A stretch of DNA of 64,000 bases from Lampris incognitus (GCF_029633865.1 NC_079212.1:99791582-99855581), one strand, 5' to 3'. Numbered from the stretch's first letter, positions 45,494-56,468 are shown. Notes: generated by a model not told the origin, from the letters alone. Numbers and translations: made by a program.

Positions 45494-46603
45494 CACTCAC
45501 CGGCCACTTTATTAGGCACACCCGTCCAACTGCTCGTTAACGCAAATTTCTAATCAGCCAATCACATGGCAGCAACTCAATGCATTTAAGCATGTAGACA
45601 TGGTCAAGACAATCTGCTGCAGTTCAAACCGAGCATCAGAATGGGGAAGAAAGATGATTCAAGTGACTTTGAACGTGGCATGGTTGTTGGTGCCAGATGG
45701 GCTGGTCTGAGTATTTCACAAACTGCTGATCTACTGGGATTTTCACGCACAACCATCTCTAGGGTTGATAGAAAGGCAACAGTAACTCAAATAACCACTC
45801 ATTACAACCGAGGTATGCAGAAGAGCATCTCTGAACGCACAACACGTCGAACCTTGAGGCAGATGGGCTACAGCAGCAGAAGACCACACCGGGTGCCACT
45901 CCTGTCAGCTAAGAACAGGAAACTGAGGCTACGATTCGCACAGGCTCACCAAAATTGGACAATAGAAGATTGGAAAAACGTTGCCTGGTCTGATGAGTCT
46001 CGATTTCTGCTGCGACATTCGGATTGTAGGGTCAGAATTTGGCGTCAAGCAACATGAAAGCATGGATCCATCCTGCCTTGTATCAACGGTTCAGGCTGGT
46101 GGTGGTGGTGTAATGGTGTGGGGGATATTTTCTTGGCACACTTTGGGCCCCTTAGTACCAATTAAGCATCGTGTCAATGCCACAGCCTACCTGAATATTG
46201 TTGCTGACCATGTCCATCCCTTTATGACCACAGTGTTCCCATCTTCTGATGGCTACTTCCAGCAGGATAACGCGCCATGTCATAAAGCTCGAATCATCTC
46301 AGACTGGTTTCTTGAACATGACAATGAGTTCACTGTACTCAAATGGCCTCCAAAGTCACCAGATCTCAATCCAATAGAGCACCTTTGGGATGTGGTGGAC
46401 CGGGAGATTCGCATCATGGATGTGCAGCCGACAAATCTGCAGCAACTGCGTGATGCTATCATGTCAATATGGACCAAACTCTCTGAGGAATGTTTCCAGT
46501 ACCTTGTTGAATCTATGCCACGAAGGATTAAGGCAGTTCTGAAGGCAAAAGGGGGTCCAACCCGGTACTAGCAAGGTGTACCTAATAAAGTGGCCAGTGA
46601 GTG
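45494..46603 (+). mobile_element. Tc1/mariner DD36E (Incomer-type) element, internally deleted
   Basis: The ends CACTCACCGGCCACTTTATT and its complement near 46584-46603 are flanked by TA (45492-45493 and 46604-46605). The element is 1110 bp, short for the family because part of the transposase linker is missing. It sits inside the coding part of the BED/hAT-like gene, which it interrupts cleanly. Confidence 0.9.
45641..46571 (+). pseudogene. DD36E Tc1-family transposase, deleted and frameshifted
   Basis: The start MGKKDDSSDFERGMVVGARW begins a helix-turn-helix region. After ISRV about 35-40 residues of the usual linker are missing, and the frame continues DRKATVTQITTHYNRGMQKS and [10 protein letters not shown] (first D). 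A frameshift follows near 46055. The rest has VMVWGIFSWH, YFQQDNAPCHKARI (second D) and [10 protein letters not shown] (E), with 36 residues between the second D and the E. That spacing is the DD36E/Incomer signature. The end is KAKGGPTRY. Confidence 0.88.
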
Positions 46604-46866
46604 TATATGTGGATATGGTGCGGAATGATGACCTACCAGTTCCTAAAGTTAAGTCTTTTGAGGCAGTGAAGAACAGTTCCAAGGATCCTCTGTTCATCCC
46701 AAAAGTGATGATCTTCAACAGCATCGCAAGAGAAATTTATTTAGGGTGAGCTTTATTACTTATGTTTATATTTGCTGTGAAACTGTTTACAATTTATTTC
46801 ACACTATTGAGTGACACATTCCATCTCTAGTTCTTGGGAGAATTGTTTTATTTCATTTTAGATATA

Positions 46867-48063
46867 CACTACCGTTCAAAAGTTTGGGATCACCCAAACA
46901 ATTTTGTGTTTTCCATGAAAAGTCACATTTATTCACCACCATATGTTGTGAAATGAATAGAAAATAGAGTCAAGACATTGACAAGGTTAGAAATAATGAT
47001 TTGTATTTGAAATAAGATTTTTTTTACATCAAACTTTGCTTTCGTCAAAGAATCCTCCATTTGCAGCAATTACAGCATTGCAGACCTTTGGCATTCTAGC
47101 TGTTAATTTGTTGAGGTAATCTGGAGAAATTGCACCCCACGCTTCCAGAAGCAGCTCCCACAAGTTGGATTGGTTGGATGGGCACTTCTTTGAGCAGATT
47201 GAGTTTCTGGAGCATCACATTTGTGGGGTCAATTAAACGCTCAAAATGGCCAGAAAAAGAGAACTTTCATCTGAAACTCGACAGTCTATTCTTGTTCTTA
47301 GAAATGAAGGCTATTCCATGCGAGAAATTGCTAAGAAATTGAAGATTTCCTACACCGGTGTGTACTACTCCCTTCAGAGGACAGCACAAACAGGCTCTAA
47401 CCAGAGTAGAAAAAGAAGTGGGAGGCCGCGTTGCACAACTGAGCAAGAAGATAAGTACATTAGAGTCTCTAGTTTGAGAAACAGACGCCTCACAGGTCCC
47501 CAACTGGCATCTTCATTAAATAGTACCTGTTAGAGCCTGTTTGTGCTGTCCCCTGAAGGGAGTAGTACACACCGGTGTAGGAAATCTTCAATTTCTTAGC
47601 AATTTCTCGCATGGAATAGCCTTCATTTCTAAGAACAAGAATAGACTGTCGAGTTTCAGATGAAAGTTCTCTTTTTCTGGCCATTTTGAGCGTTTAATTG
47701 ACCCCACAAATGTGATGCTCCAGAAACTCAATCTGCTCAAAGAAGTGCCCATCCAACCAATCCAACTTGTGGGAGCTGCTTCTGGAAGCGTGGGGTGCAA
47801 TTTCTCCAGATTACCTCAACAAATTAACAGCTAGAATGCCAAAGGTCTGCAATGCTGTAATTGCTGCAAATGGAGGATTCTTTGACGAAAGCAAAGTTTG
47901 ATGTAAAAAAAATCTTATTTCAAATACAAATCATTATTTCTAACCTTATCAATGTCTTGACTCTATTTTCTATTCATTTCACAACATATGGTGGTGAATA
48001 AATGTGACTTTTCATGGAAAACACGAAATTGTTTGGGTGATCCCAAACTTTTGAACGGTAGTG
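46867..48063. mobile_element. palindromic derivative of the DD38E element
   Basis: TA flanks it (46865-46866 and 48064-48065) and both tips are CACTACCGTTCAAAAGTTTG. The left arm 46867-47401 and right arm 47529-48063 are inverted copies of about 535 bp with few differences. The loop is about 127 bp. Each arm contains the element's 3' end, the chimeric junction TCAAAGAAGTGCCC-type, and then the first part of the transposase (plus strand from 47246, minus strand from 47684). No complete transposase remains. The arms equal the right end of copy 1 at 11054-12638. It would need transposase in trans. Confidence 0.92.
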
Positions 48064-48299
48064 TAAGTATTATGTATTTATTTTGTTAAAAGTTAATACA
48101 AGGAAATGCACTGCAAATAGAGAGGCACCACATGTTTGAAATGCAGACCTAATTTTACTTGGTGCTACAATAAATAATTTTCAGTGAACAATGAAGTAAT
48201 TTCTTGGTCGTGGAAACTCAGTTAAAGGTTGTGGAGAAGTCATGGAAAAGTCATTGAAAATCATTGGTGAAAGAGTGTATGAACCCTGATATTATGCCA

Positions 48300-48900
48300 G
48301 TAACCTTTTATTCAAAAGACATGACTGACACAACAGTCTCTGTCCTTTGATGTTGGCATTTCCATTTGATGCAATAATTTAAGAAATAATCGATCAAACA
48401 GACATTTCAGGTTGGGAGTTACTTGGACTTCTGACAGTAGTGGATTATCTGACAGGGAGGAGGGCAGAAGGAAGGGTCTGCTGGTCTTCTGGAGCTTCTG
48501 TGCTGTAAATAGAGACATAAAACAAATAGATTAGTTCAAGTAAACAACTCTTCATCTTAGATAGATTAGAAGCATAATAAAATTAAGTCACCAAGATGAA
48601 GGCCAGTGCTGCCGCAACGCGTTGGTGTGTTTTTTACATGTTCACTTGAGTCATGTGTTAGCACATTAATAAAGGCTTTTTAATTTTTTTCTACCTCAAG
48701 AGTGCCTTGGTCATTTCTTATTTCTTTTTTTTTGCATAATACAATTAATTTGAAACAATAATACTTACCAATGGTAAGAGCTGTTGGTTCTCTGCTAGGT
48801 TAATGCTGAGAGCAATGGGAGGGGACTGAGCTGGTCTGGACTGTGCTTCACATGAGAGTGGAGGGCTGAGCTGGACTGGACTGTACTGCAAACAGAAGTG
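48300..48900 (-). other. exon-like module, copy 1 (unknown gene)
   Basis: On the minus strand a segment ending ACAGCTCTTACCATTG|GTAAGTA (about 48770) is followed, after an intron-like gap enlarged by an insert at about 48592-48730, by TTTACAG|CACAGAAGCTCCAGAAG (48507). That segment contains TCAGATAATCCACTACTGTC and a donor-like GTAACT at about 48429. It is paralogous to 48975-49290. An extra T in this copy breaks the frame (TGTCAGATAA). The identity of any gene is unknown. Confidence 0.35.
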
Positions 48901-48974
48901 TATCCTGAAAAACATAATTCCAGCATATGTTCATGGTTGTTGCAGCTAGAATAGCGCTATAAAAATGCAACTTG

Positions 48975-49620
48975 ATTGTCCTTTTATTCAAAACATGTGA
49001 CTAATATAACAATCTCTGTCCAAATAGGCATTTTTATTTGATGTAATAATTAAAAACACAAACAAATACAGATATTTCAGGTTAATGGACAAGGACTTAC
49101 TTGGTCTTCTGACAGCAGTGAATTATCTGACAGGGAGCAGGGCAGAGGAAGGGTCTGCTGGTTTTCTGGTGATTGTGTGCTGGAAACGGAGACATAAAAC
49201 ACAGATTAGTTCAAGTGAACAAATGCCCAAGCTTGAATATTTGAAGCATAATAAAATTAATTTGAAACAATAATACTTACCAATGGTCTTGCTTTCCTGG
49301 ACTTGAGAGAGCCTGGTATGACAGAGGAGGGCAGAGCTGGCTGGACATGAGAGAGCTGGGCATGAAAAAGGAGGGCAGAGCTGGTTGGACATGAGAGAGC
49401 TGGGCATGACAGAGGACAGCTATGCTGGCTGGACATAAGAGAGCTGGGTATGACAGAGGAGAGCTGTGCTGGCTGGACTTGAGAGAGCTGGGCATGAGGC
49501 TGTGCTGGCTGGACATGAGAGAGCTGGGCATGACAAAGGAGAGCTGTGCTGGCTGGACTTGAGAGAACTGGGCATGACAGAGGAGGGCTGGCCTGGACCT
49601 GAGTGTCGACTCATTGCAGT
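48975..49620 (-). other. exon-like module, copy 2 (unknown gene)
   Basis: On the minus strand, a long repetitive segment (49600-49283) ends ACCATTG|GTAAGTATT, and a 79-nt segment lies between TTTCCAG|CACACAATC (49183) and GAAGACCAA|GTAAGTCC (49105). Joined, the frame stays open: ...SSPGKQDH, then TQSPENQQTLPLPCSLSDNS and LLSEDQ. The repetitive part encodes Ser/Pro/Gln-rich units (SSQHSSPLSCPALSCP-like). I do not recognise a family. It could be a real minus-strand gene fragment or chance. Confidence 0.35.
49310..49600. repeat. minisatellite, about 50-bp unit
   Basis: About five to six units containing GGCTGGACATGAGAGAGCTG and GGCATGACAGAGGAGAGCTG, varying in length and base composition. Weaker related sequence lies at 48815-48895. 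Confidence 0.85.
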
Positions 49621-52600
49621 GGTAACACCCTTGATTTGGTTTTATCTAAAGGGACGGCTGTTTCTGATCTGAATGTTTTGCCAACCACATCAGCTATTCA
49701 CATCATTTCCTCATCAAATTTGAAGCATTATTGGTCTGTCCTGTTAATATTGGCACAGATGTAATTGCCACTCGCCACATTGGTCCATCCACTGTAGCTG
49801 TATTTGGCCAGCAGCTGCCTGAAGTCTTGGCTCCTTGCACTGTAGAGACTGACTCTGTTGAAAATTTCGATATTGACTTAATTGTGGCCCTCTCTAGTCT
49901 CCTTGATTCAGTTTTATCTCTCACTACCAGAGCTAGGTGACTAAAGAGGCCTACACCCTGGTTTAACGATGAGACATGTCATCTTAAACCTAGACAGGCC
50001 TCCGTATATGCAGAATTCAGCTGCCAGGGTCCTCACCCACACCAAGCCCTGGCAACACATCACTCCTACCCTGCTCCCGGTCAAATCCTGCATTTCTTAT
50101 AAAATCCTCCTCCTTGCCTATAAATCCCTCAACACCCATATCCCGCAGTACATATCAGACCTCCTCAACCCCTATATTCCATCCCAGAATCTGTGGTCTG
50201 CAGACATGGGCATGCTTTCCATCCCCCACACCAGCCTGCAAACTTCTGGGAATAGAGCCTTTAGTATGGCAAGCCCCCACCCTTCGGACCTCTATTCCAG
50301 CAGAGATTTGCAATGCTGTTTCTTTGGACAATTTTAAAAGACAACTGAAAACCTACCTTTTTACTAAGCCCCATGGTCTGTAGTCTTTTGAGCTTCGTTT
50401 TAATTTTAATTTTTTTTTTGTTCTTTGAAAGGCACTATACAAAACTAAGTTGTTGTTGTTAAGCGGGCCTGCAGGAGACTGGAACGTAAATGGCGAAAAT
50501 CTAAATTTGAAGTATTTTTACTTATCTTGGCATGAGTATTTATTGAAATACATGTGCTTTATCTGCTGCAAAAGCAGCGTATCTCTCTCGCTTAATCAAT
50601 ATTAACAAACATAACCCCAGATTTCTCTTTGACACTGTAAACTTACTAAAAAGCAGCCATCTATTAGCTGCTCACCATTCACTGCCCATGAGTTTCTAGA
50701 CTTTTTCTGCAATAAGATTGATGAGATCATAAACAAAATTAGTTCTTCAATGCCAGCTATTCCTGTCGATCCTGTCTTACTAAATCCATAAATATATACA
50801 ATGAGTCACTGATAGTCTCAAAAGCTACAATAACAATGACTATCTCTTGTGATACTTTGACTAAGCTCATGTCAGCTTCTAAACCAACTACTTGCCTACT
50901 TGACCCTTTACCAGCAAAACTTTTTAAAGACCTCTGGCCTTTCCTGGGACCTACAATGCTAGACACTGTTAATTTATCACTTATTACTGGCACTGTTCCC
51001 AGCAGTTGTAAGACAGCTGTGGTTAAACCTCTACTTAAAAAACTGCACCTCGATCCAGGGTCTCTTAATAACTATCAACCAGTCTCTAATCTTCCATTCT
51101 TTTCGAAAGTACTAGAGAGAGTTGTGTATCAACAACTTTTGACTCAATAGAAGAAAACTATCTATATGAACCTTTTCAATCGGCTTTCAGGGCCTGTCAC
51201 TCCACTGAAACTGCTCTCACCAGAGTGATGAAGGATCTTTTACTGGCTATCGACTCTGATTCCACTTCTGTGCTTCTACTACTGGACCTCAGTGAAGCAT
51301 TTGACACCATTGATCACTGTATACTATTAGACAGAATAAATTGTAATTTTGGTGTGCCTGGTTTAGCTCTCTCTTGGCTTAAGTCCTACTTATTTGGAAG
51401 AACACATTGTGTCTGGTATAATAATATTACATCAAAATTCTGTGTTACATATGGTGTACTGCAGGGCTCTGTTCTTGGCCCTCTACTTTTCGCTCTTTAT
51501 ATCTCACCTCTTGGCCAAATCATATGCAGTCATTGAATAGATTTCAGTTGCTATGCGAATCATACTCAACTGTTTATGCTTATAAGGGCTGATGATCATA
51601 CTCAAATGGCTAATTTAGAGGTCTGTTTGGCTGCTGTGAAAAATTGGATGTCACTAAATTTCCTGCTTTTAAATTCGGATGAATCTGAGATTCCGGTCAT
51701 TGGCCCTGCTAGACACAGACACCAGTGTGATCAAGTAACAATAACAATTGACAACTCTGTGATTTCATAAAGTGTGGCAGCCAAAAATGTTGGTGTTATG
51801 TTTGATCCCAGCTTTTCCTCTGATAAGCATATTAAAGAAATCACCAACACAGCCTTTTTTCACTTACATAACATAGCTAAAATTTGATCTTTCCTGTCTA
51901 TGGCTAATGCAGAGACTCTAATACTTGCATTTGTTTCATCCAGACTTGATTATTGTAATGTTCTCTTTTCAGGTCTGCTATACACTAGTACTAAAAGTCC
52001 TAAGATGGTTCAAAATGCTGCTGCTAGAATCCTAACTAAAACTTGAAAATTTGACCATATTACACCAATTCTTGCCTCCCTTCATTGGCTTCATATCCAT
52101 GTTAGTCCAGACTTCAAGGTGCTTCTACTGACTTATAAAATACTTAAATGGGCTTGCCCCATCATACCTGTCTGATCTCCTTAAACTGTACATTCCATCT
52201 TGAGCTCTGCGCTCTCAAAATGCAGGGCTCCCGTGTGTACCCAAAGTTAAAAAGAAGTCAGCTGGTGGCAGGGCATTTTCCTATTGGGCTCCATTCTTGT
52301 GGAATAACCTGCCTTCTGCCATCAGACAGTCAGAGTCTGTAGAGTCCTTTAAATCCAAACTTAAACCTTGTCTTTTTGCCTTAGCCTACAATTAGTTGCC
52401 TTTAAGTTGAGTACTTCAAGACCTGTACTGCATGGCGGGTCAGTTTTTGTTTCAATGAATTTGCCAAGCACTGTTCTGCCGACTAGATTATAGAGTATAG
52501 ATTATTGACTATTGCAAACTTCTATTCTCTCATGTCTTTTCTCTCTCTCTGAATGATGTCTTCTCCTTTCTCTTCTTCTGTGTATGTGAATGGTGTTATG

Positions 52601-52846
52601 TGAGTCTCCCTTGTGTGCGTGTGCAGTCTATCCTCCTCCCAGGTCTCCATGGTGATGGTGGTCACCTCACCACCTGGACACTGCTTGGCATCCCCCTGAT
52701 CACATTTTATTTTTATTTATATCTTATAAATCCATATAATTTTGTTATCCTGTTTCAACCTTTTTCAATGCTTTTCCCTCATTTAATTTTTAACATGTGC
52801 CTGCACATTGTTTTTAATGACAATAAATTGAATTGAATTGAATTGA
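49608..52846 (+). mobile_element. L2/CR1-group LINE, 5'-truncated, decayed
   Basis: It starts in the endonuclease end (GNTLDLVLSKGTAVSDLNVL, about 49620). RT blocks follow: TTCLLDPLPAKLFKDLWPFL, VVKPLLKKLHLDPGSLNNYQ, LLLDLSEAFDTIDH, GVLQGSVLGPLLFALY and a degraded YANHTQLF in place of YADD. The thumb has SRLDYCNVLFSGLLY, QNAAARILTKT and SLHWLH. Several stops and frameshifts occur. The 3' UTR ends GACAATAAATTGAATTGAAT, a (TTGAA)n tail. A separate L2 fragment is inserted at 50007-50460. Confidence 0.8.
50007..50460 (+). mobile_element. L2-type LINE 3' fragment nested in the LINE
   Basis: The frame QNSAARVLTHTKPWQHITPT, SYKILLLAYKSLNTHIPQYI and QLKTYLFTKPHGL is the C-terminal end of an L2 ORF2, distinct in sequence from the host LINE, followed by GGCACTATACAAAACTAAGT. 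It interrupts the host between ETCHLKPRQA and RACRRLERKWRKSK (about 50465). Confidence 0.7.
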
Positions 52847-52849
52847 ATG

Positions 52850-53345
52850 TTATATCCTTTTCTCAGACGTGTGACTTTTTTTTTCCTCCCTTGTCTCTTC
52901 TCCTGCATATGTGACTGGTGTGATGTGAGTCTCTCTTGTGTGCATGTGGTCTGTCCTCCTGTCAGGTCTACATAGTGATGGTGGTCGCATGGCTCGGGTC
53001 CAAGGCTGTTCTGGTGGCATCTGGACACTGCTTGGCGCTCTTCTCATCATATTCTTCATATATTTTATAATTCCATTATAATTGTTAACCTCTTTCAATG
53101 TTGTATTCCTTAAGTTGTGTACACACAACATCCATTGCACATATGTCCCTTTTGGGAGAGAGATTCCTCCTCTGTTGCTCTCTCCCAGAGATTTCTTCCT
53201 ATTTTTTATCCCCGTTAAAAGGGTTTTTAAGGGAATTGTTCCTTCTCCGACGGAGGGTCTAAGGACAGGATGTTGTATTGCTGTGAAGCCCACTGAGGCG
53301 AATTTGTAATTTGTGATATTGGGCTATACAAATTAAATTGACTTG
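52850..53345 (+). mobile_element. second LINE 3' UTR copy in tandem
   Basis: GTGTGATGTGAGTCTCTCTT and GGACACTGCTTGGC repeat, in diverged form, the 3' UTR at 52600-52700. It continues with GATTTCTTCCTATTTTTTAT and GATATTGGGCTATACAAAT, a typical end of these LINEs. This is a 5'-truncated insertion just behind the first tail. Confidence 0.65.
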
Positions 53346-53779
53346 ACATGATGTGTATGATGGACTGCTGCGCTGTACAGCTACAAGTTTATTAGTAGAC
53401 AAATGTACAACTTTGCACATGAGTGTGTGGGTTTGAAGCATATGAGTTATTTTTGATTACTTGTTTGTGGCTAAGTGTCCTTCATGTGTGCGTGTCTGTG
53501 CATGTGTGTGTGCATGTGTGTACCCAAGACATCAATAGGCTGATGATGCTAACATCCTTGGCTGCTGCTAAATGAGGTGTGAAGATGAACAGTGCTGTTC
53601 TTGAAACACTACTGAGGATGATGATGACAATAATGATGATGATGATGATGATAGCCTCTGATTTATGTGTACATAAGGGGTGATGTTTGGGACTGTTTGT
53701 TATTGGTGGGTTAGTGTTTCTATGTATGATGTGAGGATAGGGTATATATGTGTATGTGCTTGTCTGTTGATGTGCATGT
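53346..53779. other. unassigned sequence with GAT tract
   Basis: A (GAT)n-like run lies at about 53617-53652. No gene is recognised. Confidence 0.4.
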
Positions 53780-53787
53780 GGGTGTGT

Positions 53788-53838
<51 letters not shown>

Positions 53839-53850
53839 TTTGTGTGTGTA
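53780..53850. repeat. (TG)n microsatellite
   Basis: TG units with a few TA and TT interruptions. Confidence 0.9.
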
Positions 53851-53851
53851 G

Positions 53852-53965
53852 AAGATATACTTTATTGATCCCCGTGGGGAAGTTCATCCTCTGCATTTAA
53901 CCCATCCTATACACACACTGGAAGCAGTGGGCAGCCGTGTAGCTAGGAACTGCCGCTGTTATGCG
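53852..53965. repeat. dispersed repeat fragment
   Basis: ATACTTTATTGATCCCCGTG with GGGAAGTTCATCCTCTGCAT and AGTGGGCAGCCGTGTAGC is a common fish interspersed sequence, probably a LINE 3' end in reverse. The family was not identified. Confidence 0.5.
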
Positions 53966-55362
53966 TGTGTGGCTGTTATGCGTGTGCATGTATGTGTGGT
54001 TCCTTGGTGTTGAAGGTACAAGGGTCAAGGCTAAGGGCTCCATATGACCTCATGAGACATTTCTCCTTCCCCAATTAACAGCCCTGTCACAACCTGCCAT
54101 TCCACTCACCTCCATCTAGATATTCTCAGTGGATTTCTCTGTGTTCTTCCCTTCCTGTAATGCAGGAGGAAATTGAGTTATTTCAAGATTAGATGAGAAG
54201 AAAGCGCTGTGTTATTTCAGTGATGACTTTGGGGGAACAGAAATTAAATTGGTTGCTGTGCTTGCTCCAATTTGCTGTTTAATTAAAACGAATGAGTAGC
54301 ATTCATCCAGTAGTACAGCATACTAATGATAATAGTATATACTATTACAACTTACACTGTCACAATATTTTGCAGAAAGCATGCTTAACAGATGCAGTTG
54401 AGGTTGGTTTGTTGGAGATGAGGGGATGATAAGTAATTCAGCTGCAAATTAGACAACGAGTCTCTTGAAGTACCACTTTATCGAATTATTTTCAGTTCAT
54501 ACCGTGGAGAGGAAAAAAAAAAGATCACGGAAGTTGCACGGCAACTGCCTGGTTAAGATATTTAAACCTGATTAATTGCAAGTTTAGTTGTCTGACCTCT
54601 CCGTGGATTCGATAACCTTAATTTATTCTGTGGGCATTACAGTCTTGTTTAGCAATTTGACTTGGAAGGTACTGTTTGTTTTGCAAGGGGGGAACCATCA
54701 TGACATTTGTTTTTCCTGAAAAGGCTTCCTACATCATTTTTCTTTATCCACATTTAAGGTCTAAGGACAGAGGTTGTCTTCCATCGCATGATCATATTAT
54801 ATCTGTACCTCTTTCTCATTGTGTGAATGTTAAGCCTTACGGGACTGAAACTTGGATTTGGGGCTACAGAAATAAACCTGTTGTTATCACATTTTAGTCC
54901 ACGTCATATTTCATAAAAGCACTTCTCATCTTTCAGTGGGCTTTATAAAATGCATAGTTTGTGTTTTTGGCAATCATAAAATGAGTTGGATGTAATAATC
55001 GGCATACTTCTCTGTAAATCCACAGCATATTAAGACCCCTAGAACATCTTGTCTTTACAATGGGAAAATGACCGCGGGACATGTCAGAAAGACTGAAGCT
55101 AAGGTGAGGTGATTTATGGTTAAAGCTACAATCTTGAAGATAGATGTTTTTATTGATGTTACTGACACCTGTGGTTATACTGGTCACTGGAGTGGTGTTT
55201 GATCTCTCCAAATGCCAGCCGATATGGTCTTGCTGCAGGCTGGAGACCTCCTTCCACCCCCCACGCCACCATGTTGATGCCGCCAAATTGTTTTGTATTA
55301 CATGCTGTAGCATTGCTGGACATAAGACAGCCAACTCCTCCTCAACCAGTATTGTATTGTAG
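53966..55362. other. unassigned sequence
   Basis: About 1.4 kb without recognised coding or repeat structure. It may be ordinary intronic or intergenic DNA. Confidence 0.4.
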
Positions 55363-55695
55363 CAACCGGAGGAGGCGGTTGCTCTGACTGTCGGTGGCTC
55401 TGCGCTGGGGAAGCGCAGGGACTCATGGGACTTAGTGTTCCTGTTGAAATTGTTATAGTTTATGTGTTCAAATGTTTGGTTCAAGTTGGGATGTGTTGTT
55501 TGTTTGGGGGTTTGACTCGGACTAAGTAGAAGACGGTTTACTGACTGTAGGACCGTGACTCAGACTGATCAGACTGATGTTGCCGGTTGTGACCTCGGGG
55601 GGGGGGGGGGGATCATTGTGTTGTCTGTTCTGGCCAGTGTGTGAATAAAAGCACTCCCAGGGTCATGCGGTGTATGAGACACAGGAGTTGCAGTT
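55363..55695 (+). mobile_element. possible LTR
   Basis: The segment begins TGTAGCAACCGG, has an AATAAAAGCACTCCC polyadenylation-like signal near 55647, and could end at GAGTTGCA (55692). A G-run at 55598-55610 interrupts it. I see no flanking duplication, so the LTR call is tentative. Confidence 0.3.
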
Positions 55696-55712
55696 AAAAA
55701 GAGATCTCTGGG

Positions 55713-56150
55713 GGGCGTGGTTGTCTATTCCGTTGCCTACCAACACAGGGATCACCGGTTCGAATCCCCGTGTTACCTCTGGCTTGGTCAGGCATCCCTA
55801 CAGACACAATTGGCCATGTCTGCGGGTGGGAAGTCAGATGTAGGTATGTGTCCTGGACGGCGCAGTAGTGCCTCCTCTGGTCGGTCGGGGCGCCTGTTCG
55901 AGGGGGAGGGGGAACTGGGGGGAAATAGCGTGATCCTCCCACGCGCTACACCCCCCTGGTGAAACTCCTCACTGTCAGGTGAAAAGAAGCAGCTGGCGAC
56001 TCCACATGTATCGGAGTAGGTATGTGGTAGTCTGCAGCCCTCCCCGGATCGGCAGAGGGGGTAGAGCAGCAACCGGGACAGCTTGTAAGAGTGGGGTAAT
56101 TAGGCAGATACAACTGGGGAGAAAGAAAAGGGGGGGGGGGCCTCCCAAAA
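55713..56150 (+). repeat. SINE-B, second copy
   Basis: Head CCGTTGCCTACCAACACAGG with B-box GGTTCGAATCCC, body CCTCCTCTGGTCGGTCGG, and end CAACTGGGGAGAAAG match 22279-22730 throughout. No clear target duplication is visible. Confidence 0.8.
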
Positions 56151-56158
56151 AAGTGTCT

Positions 56159-56468
56159 GCTGTAATGTCCATGCTTTGTAACATGTTTAGTAATGTTTCT
56201 GGTGTTAGTTTAAATGTTTATTCTGGTCACAAGGGGGCGCTCTAGGGGGCGCTCTAAGTTAAGTGTTAAGCCCGGAAGTAGGAGGAGTAAGAGAGTAAGA
56301 GAGGAGTGTTAGTATGCCATGGCTAGCAGATACACCAACAGATGTACCGTTGTCATTATACAGATGTTTCACTAAAGATTCCAAAACGCAGCTTCATGGT
56401 ATTTGAGTTTATTATTTCTAAACTTTACGCCTGCCTCTTGTCTCATTCTTCCACGCCGGCTCGCCACA
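56159..56468 (+). mobile_element. possible LTR-like repeat
   Basis: Starts TGTAATGTCCATGC and ends GGCTCGCCACA. It contains a duplicated GGGGGCGCTCTA (56233-56256). TG/CA ends are the only support. Confidence 0.25.

Larger units (their letters stand above)
44447..46750 (+). pseudogene. BED-zinc-finger hAT-like transposase, interrupted
   Basis: Translation starts MPGKCSFNNTWLYKDNYQLW and meets a TGA at 44531-44533. The zinc-finger segment is KCKVCCKTFNISNMGEAALG with SHMKGKKYK; the last ligand His is replaced by Tyr. Downstream blocks are FDESLNHHWQSKQMD, YIGSEFLGHSIAVDIVKNVN, LSVDGPNVNWKASEQ, LHIVHNAFTEGC-like and RHHLLENVGVSDQALKLWPH. The frame is then cut by the Tc1 element at 45494 and resumes beyond it as DMVRNDDLPVPKVKSFEAVK and DPLFIPKVMIFNSIAREIYL (46610-46743). 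The order matches a transposase-derived protein family common in fish. Stops, frameshifts and insertions make it dead. Confidence 0.7.
44148..48288 (+). mobile_element. BED/hAT-like transposon carrying two nested Tc1-family insertions
   Basis: The ends are CAGGGTTCATACGG at 44148 and the complement of CAGGGTTCATACAC at 48275-48288, a 12-bp perfect inverted repeat. ATATTA is directly repeated at 44142-44147 and 48289-48294. Near the tips the motif GGAAAAGTCATGGAAAT is repeated three times at the left and partly at the right, a likely transposase-binding array. The protein-coding part is split by the DD36E element at 45494-46603, and the 3' part by the palindromic element at 46867-48063. Without these the element is about 1.8 kb. 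Confidence 0.75.

Noticed and set aside
49310..49600. CRISPR-like array
   Set aside because: Units are contiguous and variable with no spacer/repeat alternation, and the genome is vertebrate; it is a minisatellite.
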